35,108 nucleotides of DNA from an uncultured Clostridia bacterium (lineage in GTDB: Bacteria > Bacillota > Clostridia > Christensenellales > Aristaeellaceae): the NCBI GenBank assembly GCA_947165425.1, contig CAMVAJ010000023.1:1-35108 (forward strand), read 5' to 3'. Of the stretch, positions 31,118 to 35,108 are shown one piece after another (the stretch's first letter is position 1; each line of letters starts with the position of its first letter). A program made the position numbers and the translations under genes. Below the pieces are notes generated by a model. The model saw only the letters and a list, made by a program, of their open reading frames with translations. It did not search any database and was not told the origin of the DNA.

Positions 31118-32173
31118 TTAAAGCTTCTGTCCGCAGTTGGGGCAGAACTTGGCGTCCGCGCCCACCGGATTCCCGCAGGCGGGGCAGGCGGGGGCGGCGT
31201 TCTGCTTCGCGCCGCAGTTGGGGCAGAACTTGGCGCCTGCGGTCAGCGGCTGTCCGCAGGCGGAGCAGAAGCCCGCCGCGGCCTGGGGCGCCGCCGCCGG
31301 GGCGGCCGCAGGCTGCTGGCCGGTGAAGGCCTGGGTGAAGAGCTGGCCCATGGCCACGCCCGCGCCCATGCCGATGCCCGCGCCCGCCGCGCCGCCGGGG
31401 TTGTTGGCGCTCTCGCGCAGGGCCTCCGCGGCCTGATACTGGGTGTACTTGCCCAGATCGCCCACCACGCCCATGGAGGTGCGGCGGTCCATGGCCTTCT
31501 CCACCTCCTCGGGGAGGGAGACGTTCTCGATCACGAAGGCGGTCAGCTGGACGCCCAGCTCCGCGAGCTTCGGATTGACGGAGGCCTTGACATAGTTGCC
31601 CAGCTCGTCGTAGTTGGCGGCGATGTCCAGCGCCGGGATCTTGCTCTCCGCGATGGCGTCGGACAGGCTGGAGACCACCGTGCGCTTGATCTGGCCCTCG
31701 ATGTCCTCCACGGTGTAAGTCTTCGCCGTGCCGAAGCACTCCAGCAGCAGCGCCTTGGGGTCCGCCACGCGGAAGGCGTAGCTACCGAAGGCGCGCAGGC
31801 GGATGACGCCGAACTCGGTATCCCGCATCATCACCGGGTTCTGGGTGCCCCACTTGCAGTCCAGGAACTGCTTGACGTTCACGAAGTAGACGTCGGACTT
31901 GAAGGGGCTGTTGAAGCCGAATTTCCACGCCTTCAGCGCGGTCATGATCGGCATGTTGGAGGTCTGCAGCTCGTAGCGGCCCGACTCGAAGATGTCGGCG
32001 ATCTGCCCCTCGTTGACGAAGATGGCGACCTGCCCCTCGCGGACGGTGAGCTGGGCGCCCATCATGATCTCCTTGCCGTTCATGTCGTACTTGTGGACGA
32101 TGGTGTTCCGGGTCGGGTCGACCCACTCGATCACGTCGATGAGCTGGCCCTTGAGCATATCAAAGATTCCCAT
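31118..32173 (-). CDS. SPFH-domain protein with C-terminal double zinc ribbon
   Basis: A 351-aa protein. An SPFH (band 7) domain spans about 20-225, with VREGQVAIFVNEGQ near the start and LAELGVQLTAFVIENVSLP near the end. It is the virion-core-like YdjI type that often has a zinc ribbon. A Gly/Ala-rich stretch (about 265-305) leads to two treble-clef zinc ribbons: FCSACG/FCPNCG and CPACG/FCPNCG. There is no membrane helix, so it probably associates with the membrane through oligomers. YdjI-like proteins belong to bacterial membrane-stress systems, by family knowledge. The ATG follows GGAGGAGG. The receiver-like gene lies 68 bases upstream. Confidence 0.9.
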   Translation of the reverse strand: MGIFDMLKGQLIDVIEWVDPTRNTIVHKYDMNGKEIMMGAQLTVREGQVAIFVNEGQIADIFESGRYELQTSNMPIMTALKAWKFGFNSPFKSDVYFVNVKQFLDCKWGTQNPVMMRDTEFGVIRLRAFGSYAFRVADPKALLLECFGTAKTYTVEDIEGQIKRTVVSSLSDAIAESKIPALDIAANYDELGNYVKASVNPKLAELGVQLTAFVIENVSLPEEVEKAMDRRTSMGVVGDLGKYTQYQAAEALRESANNPGGAAGAGIGMGAGVAMGQLFTQAFTGQQPAAAPAAAPQAAAGFCSACGQPLTAGAKFCPNCGAKQNAAPACPACGNPVGADAKFCPNCGQKL

Positions 32174-32241
32174 GGTTTTCCTCCTCCTGTTGCTCCTGTC
32201 GAAAAGGTGTTATCGGTGTCTCAAAAATCACGTATGTCGGT

Positions 32242-33054
32242 TCAGTCCGCGCGCCGCGGGCGGTTCAGCTCCGTCACGCTCGGGCACAGGCGCGCCCCGG
32301 TGATCTCCAGGGAGATCCCCAGATACTCCCGCACATGGTCGATGGTCCGGCGGGTATAGTCCGTCACAATACCCACTAGCTTCTCCTCCGGCGGCGTCTC
32401 GTGGCCGAGCATGGGGCAGGCCAGCAGGAAGATGCGCTCGTCCCGCAGGATGGAGAAGAGGAGGCGCATCCCGCTCAGCTCCGCGCCGAAGATGTTCCGC
32501 ATGGCGACCTCCAGCCGCTCGGGGCCGTAGCGCCAGTGGTCGGAGAGCTCCTCCCCCTCCTCCGCCAGGCGAAGGCTCAGCAGCACGCAGGCCTTCTCCG
32601 GATCCATCCGGGAGCGCAGCAGGCGCATATAGCGGCGGATCCGGTCCGGGTCGCTCTCCTCCCCGGCGATCACGCGCCGGAAGAAATCGTGCCGCTGGAG
32701 CAGCATCATGGTCTCGTCGCTGTAGGGGTCGTTGGAGTAGTCCGCCCGCGTCCGGCTCAGGAGCAGCTCCAGCTCCATCACGTCCTTCAGCACGGTCTCC
32801 CTGTCCGCCGCTGCCCGCATGATCGGCCGCAGATGCCAGTGCGGACAGCCCATGTCCGCCACCAGCTTCCGCTCCTCCTCCGGTGGGAGCGCCACCGCCA
32901 CCGCGTCGGCGTGGTGGGCGCGGAGGCTCTCCTCCGCCGCATCCGCGCTGCCGGCCGTCCTCGGAGGCCGGAAACCCAGACGTTCCCAGTCGCGAATCTC
33001 CCCGAAGGCGTCCAGCACCTCCGGGCGGTCCGTGGCGAGCAGTAGTTTATACAT
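32242..33054 (-). CDS. Pseudo-receiver protein related to YesN/AraC response regulators, lacking DNA-binding domain
   Basis: A 270-aa protein. Residues 1-110 look like the receiver domain of YesN-like regulators (YKLLLATDRPEVLDAFGEIRDW), but the acidic pair is only TD and the phospho-Asp position is Ala55. Residues 115-270 resemble the linker and central domain (LLQRHDFFRRVIAGE, then a GGDEF-like fold region). The protein stops where the C-terminal AraC helix-turn-helix normally begins. So it cannot be phosphorylated in the usual way or bind DNA by HTH. The ATG at 33054 follows GGGAGG, and a TATAAT promoter lies upstream. It may be a signal-sensing or dimerising remnant, or a domain used for another purpose. 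It lies just before the SPFH gene. Confidence 0.8.
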   Translation of the reverse strand: MYKLLLATDRPEVLDAFGEIRDWERLGFRPPRTAGSADAAEESLRAHHADAVAVALPPEEERKLVADMGCPHWHLRPIMRAAADRETVLKDVMELELLLSRTRADYSNDPYSDETMMLLQRHDFFRRVIAGEESDPDRIRRYMRLLRSRMDPEKACVLLSLRLAEEGEELSDHWRYGPERLEVAMRNIFGAELSGMRLLFSILRDERIFLLACPMLGHETPPEEKLVGIVTDYTRRTIDHVREYLGISLEITGARLCPSVTELNRPRRAD

Positions 33055-33104
33055 AGCTATCCTCCCTGCGCAGGCTGGGCAATTCCATACGAATCGCCGC
33101 ATAC

Positions 33105-33133
33105 ATTATAGCGGCAAACCCGCAAAAGCGCAA
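33105..33133 (-). promoter_or_regulatory. Promoter of the receiver-like/SPFH unit
   Basis: On the minus strand a perfect TATAAT (33105-33110) is preceded at 17 bases by TTGCGC (33128-33133). The ATG at 33054 is about 45 bases downstream of the predicted start. It lies in the 172-base divergent region shared with the esterase gene; no plus-strand promoter stands out there. Confidence 0.7.
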
Positions 33134-33226
33134 GCACGAATCGGCCCACAGAGGAAAAAACGCCCCGGCGTCGAATCTACCCATCAGCGACCGGCGGCCA
33201 GCCGGACATGAAGGAGGAATCGTTCG

Positions 33227-34153
33227 ATGACCCACAGGCGTTTGCTCGCCCTGCTGTTGGCCCTCGCCCTGCTGACGGGGCCCGCGGCCCGGGCGGATTC
33301 GGAGACGGCGAAGGAGGACACAGGCATGCTTGCGCTGCAGGAGATGATCGTGGAGATGCCGCCGGCGGGCTACGACCGCCCCCGGGAGGGCGTCGCGTAC
33401 CCGGCTTTTCAGAAACTGACCTACTACTCCCGTACCGCGGAGCGCGACAGCCGCGTGAACGTGCTGCTGCCCCCGGGCTACACCGAGGAGAAGACCTACC
33501 CCGTGCTCTACATCCTCCACGGCTTCTATGACAACGAGGACTGGATGGCCCGGGAGGCCGTGGCGCTCCCCCGCATCCTCACCAACCTCCAGCTGGATGG
33601 CCAGGCGGAGGAGATGATCGTCGTGCTGCCCTACATCTTCTGCAGCACCGAGCTGGCCTGGTGCACCGGCATGGACCTGAAAAACTGCCTCGCCTATGAC
33701 AATTTCGTCAACGACCTAACCGCCGACCTGATCCCCTTCATCGAGGACCATTTCTCCGTCGCGCCGGGCCGGGAGAACGCCGCCATCACCGGCTTCTCCA
33801 TGGGCGGGCGGGAGAGCCTCTTCATCGGCTTCACCCACCCGGAGCTGTTCGGCTGGATCGGCGCGGTGTGCCCGGCCCCCGGCCTGGTGAAAATCCCCGG
33901 CTCCCCGATGCATCCGGGGCAAATGTCGGCGGCGGCCATGCGCTTCCAGCGGGATCAGAAGCCCCTGGCCCTGCTCATCAGCTCCTCCCGCGCCGACGGC
34001 GTGGTGTCCACCTCCCCGGACAGCTACCGCGCCATCCTCCGGGACAACGGCGAGCCCTTCCTCACCCACGTCATGGCCTCCACCGGCCACGACCACACCA
34101 GCGTCAAGCCCCACCTGTATAACCTCTTCCGCCTGCTCTTCCGCGGGCGGTGA
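33227..34153 (+). CDS. Secreted CE1-like esterase
   Basis: A 308-aa alpha/beta hydrolase. Residues 1-23 form a Sec signal peptide (RRLLALLLALALL core, cleavage after ARA). The mature part has VLYILHGFYDNEDW, the oxyanion region, and GFSMGG with nucleophile Ser191, as in feruloyl and acetyl esterases of carbohydrate esterase family 1 and the Esterase-D-like proteins. The catalytic His is H288 or H290 in STGHDHTS. Likely role: removing acyl or feruloyl groups from plant polysaccharide, which suits a gut organism, though the substrate is not shown by sequence. The ATG follows GAAGGAGGAA. A terminator hairpin lies 29 bases downstream. Confidence 0.87.
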   Translation: MTHRRLLALLLALALLTGPAARADSETAKEDTGMLALQEMIVEMPPAGYDRPREGVAYPAFQKLTYYSRTAERDSRVNVLLPPGYTEEKTYPVLYILHGFYDNEDWMAREAVALPRILTNLQLDGQAEEMIVVLPYIFCSTELAWCTGMDLKNCLAYDNFVNDLTADLIPFIEDHFSVAPGRENAAITGFSMGGRESLFIGFTHPELFGWIGAVCPAPGLVKIPGSPMHPGQMSAAAMRFQRDQKPLALLISSSRADGVVSTSPDSYRAILRDNGEPFLTHVMASTGHDHTSVKPHLYNLFRLLFRGR

Positions 34154-34182
34154 AATCAAAAAAACACAAACAAACCGAAAAC

Positions 34183-34223
34183 ACGCCCCGGATCTCCCGC
34201 TGGCTGCGGCGTCCGGGGCGTTT
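34183..34223 (+). terminator. Terminator-like hairpin after the esterase gene
   Basis: ACGCCCCGGA and TCCGGGGCGT form a perfect ten-pair stem around 19 bases, followed only by TTTCCC. On the minus strand the stem is followed by a T-rich run (TTTTCGGTTTGTTTGTG), so it may work in both directions, weakly in the plus direction. Confidence 0.55.
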
Positions 34224-34278
34224 CCCGCGCATATCTGTGAAAAACAGTCGTAATAATCTCAAAAAATACATTATCTTG

Positions 34279-34423
34279 AAACCAGCCCTTCCACCGCCGC
34301 CCTGCGGAGGGCGGCGGTCCCCCTCCCCAGCAAGCTGGGGAGATTCTTTGGTTACTGCGCTTCATCCCTATCTCCCCAGCTTGCTGGGGAGATGTCGCCG
34401 CAGCGACAGAGGGGCTGGTTTTT
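34279..34423. repeat. MITE/REP-like composite repeat, right copy
   Basis: A 145-base element bounded by short inverted ends (AAACCAGCCC at left, GGGCTGGTTT at right). Inside are the GC hairpin ACCGCCGCC/GGCGGCGGT, CTCCCCAGCAAGCTGGGGAG and a second CTCCCCAGCTTGCTGGGGAG hairpin. Positions 34281-34342 are the inverted copy of 58-119 (59 of 62 identical). It has no coding capacity, so it would need an enzyme supplied elsewhere to move. Confidence 0.75.
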
Positions 34424-34564
34424 GCTACCGTCTCAGGCCAATAGAATAAACGGTTTGTGCGCTGCTCTGTTGCTCCCGCATTTGTACCGAATGCTTATGC
34501 AACGCAAATATGTTTATTGTTTTATTACGATTGATCCCCCGTAACCCCTTGAAAAGACAACAAA

Positions 34565-34635
34565 AGCGGGTGAGGGGAATCGGACCCCCGTGACCAGCTT
34601 GGAAGGCTGGGGCTCTACCATTGAGCTACACCCGC
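34565..34635 (-). tRNA. tRNA-Gly (anticodon TCC)
   Basis: Minus-strand cloverleaf with acceptor GCGGGTG/CACCCGC, D arm GCTC-AATGGTA-GAGC, anticodon stem CCAGC/GCTGG with loop CTTCCAA, and T stem GGGGG/CCCCT. CCA is not encoded. The T loop reads TCCGATT, so position 55 is C instead of T. It is the last of the array in transcription order. Confidence 0.95.
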
Positions 34636-34649
34636 AGAAAAGAAAATGG

Positions 34650-34722
34650 AGCGGTAGACGAGGCTCGGACTCGCGACCTCCACCTTGGCAAGGTGGCGCT
34701 CTACCAACTGAGCTACTACCGC
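34650..34722 (-). tRNA. tRNA-Gly (anticodon GCC)
   Basis: Minus-strand cloverleaf with acceptor GCGGTAG/CTACCGC, anticodon stem CCACC/GGTGG with loop TTGCCAA, and T stem GCGAG/CTCGT. The T loop reads TCCGAGC, again with C at position 55. CCA is not encoded. Confidence 0.95.
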
Positions 34723-34749
34723 ATGTTGGATTTGGAAAACCGGGGAAAA

Positions 34750-34830
<81 letters not shown>

Positions 34831-34853
34831 ACATACCAGAGGCAGATGGGACA

Positions 34854-34926
34854 TGACCCATTGGAGATTCGAACTCCAGACACCTTGATTAAAAGTCAAG
34901 TGCTCTGCCAACTGAGCTAATGGGTC
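34854..34926 (-). tRNA. tRNA-Lys (anticodon TTT)
   Basis: Minus-strand tRNA with acceptor GACCCAT/ATGGGTC and discriminator A, anticodon stem CTTGA/TCAAG with loop CTTTTAA, and normal T loop TTCGAAT. Confidence 0.95.
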
Positions 34927-34944
34927 ACACTTGTCAAAGACAAG

Positions 34945-35016
34945 CTGGGGTGGCAGGACTCGAACCTGCGGATGAGGGAGTCAAAGTCCCTTGCCTTACC
35001 ACTTGGCTACACCCCA
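34945..35016 (-). tRNA. tRNA-Gln (anticodon TTG)
   Basis: Minus-strand tRNA with acceptor TGGGGTG/CACCCCA, anticodon loop CTTTGAC giving TTG, and normal T loop TTCGAGT. The weak first pair is usual for tRNA-Gln. Confidence 0.95.
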
Positions 35017-35059
35017 ACGCAGGTTCACATCTGCCTCTGGCAGTCCGACCGGGGAAAAA

Positions 35060-35108
35060 TGGGGTGAGTAGTGGGACTCGAACCCACGCCATTCAGAGCC
35101 ACAATCTG
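35060..35108 (-). tRNA. tRNA-His (anticodon GTG), partial
   Basis: Only the 3' part lies in the window: anticodon stem CAGA/TCTG with loop TTGTGGC, T arm GTGGG-TTCGAGT-CCCAC, acceptor 3' strand TACTCAC, discriminator C73 as expected for His, then CCA apparently encoded. The 5' half is beyond the window end. Confidence 0.85.

Larger units (their letters stand above)
34154..34564. other. 411-base intergenic region without genes
   Basis: No gene found. It contains the esterase terminator (34183-34223), the MITE-like repeat (34279-34423) and an AT-rich tail with T-rich stretches on the minus strand (about 34480-34564) after the tRNA array. No open frame has a ribosome binding site, and base composition drops sharply from that of the genes. 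Confidence 0.7.

Overview
The window is a GC-rich (roughly two-thirds G+C by eye), gene-dense piece of bacterial chromosome. Strong GGAGG-type ribosome binding sites, a SpoIIE-type phosphatase, a clostripain-family peptidase, a reductase-terminated dimodular NRPS and dense REP-like hairpin repeats point to Bacillota, most likely an uncultured gut Clostridia lineage (Oscillospirales or Christensenellales-like). This placement is an inference, because no rRNA or other taxonomic marker is present.

Layout. (1) 52-8291, minus strand: one long operon runs from a promoter at 8378-8406. In transcription order it encodes a 64-aa small protein, an ECF-type sigma factor, a YdcF/DUF218 membrane protein, a DUF1538 membrane protein, a double PII-like protein, an ABC ATPase with an extra N-terminal membrane domain, an ABCG-like permease and a polytopic membrane protein. 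It closes at a terminator inside a REP-like repeat. (2) 8471-14579, plus strand: from a good promoter come a GltD-like flavoprotein, a PPP-family phosphatase and an ABC exporter half-transporter, followed by a Cache-HAMP-SpoIIE phosphatase and a terminator. (3) 14618-26193, plus strand: a secreted TPR protein with a consensus promoter and structured leader, then a likely biosynthetic unit of secreted C11 (clostripain) peptidase, MATE exporter and a 2215-aa NRPS. The NRPS reads as partial C - A - T - C - A - T - reductase. (4) 26230-28591: an HtrA-like secreted serine protease and a YfcE-like phosphoesterase, each with its own promoter. (5) 28591-33110, minus strand: a receiver-like protein that lacks its phospho-Asp and any DNA-binding domain, an SPFH/zinc-ribbon protein, a strong intercistronic terminator, a zinc-ribbon/TPR/chitobiase-like-domain membrane protein and a small membrane protein. 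(6) 33227-34153: a secreted CE1-like esterase. (7) 34154-35108: a terminator, a 145-bp MITE-like repeat and a minus-strand tRNA array (His, Gln, Lys, Leu, Gly-GCC, Gly-TCC).

How it fits together. The most interesting system is the NRPS with its neighbours. The domain order matches the gut-Clostridia NRPS family known to release dipeptide aldehydes that cyclise to dihydropyrazinones and pyrazinones. The start of the NRPS is a non-catalytic half condensation domain, so the product should keep a free amino terminus. The MATE gene 13 bp upstream is a natural exporter. A cysteine peptidase of a family known to be inhibited by peptide aldehydes lies just before it. Two smaller surprises are that both tRNA-Gly genes have C instead of the near-universal T at position 55, and that a REP-like repeat occurs in inverted copies near both ends of the window.
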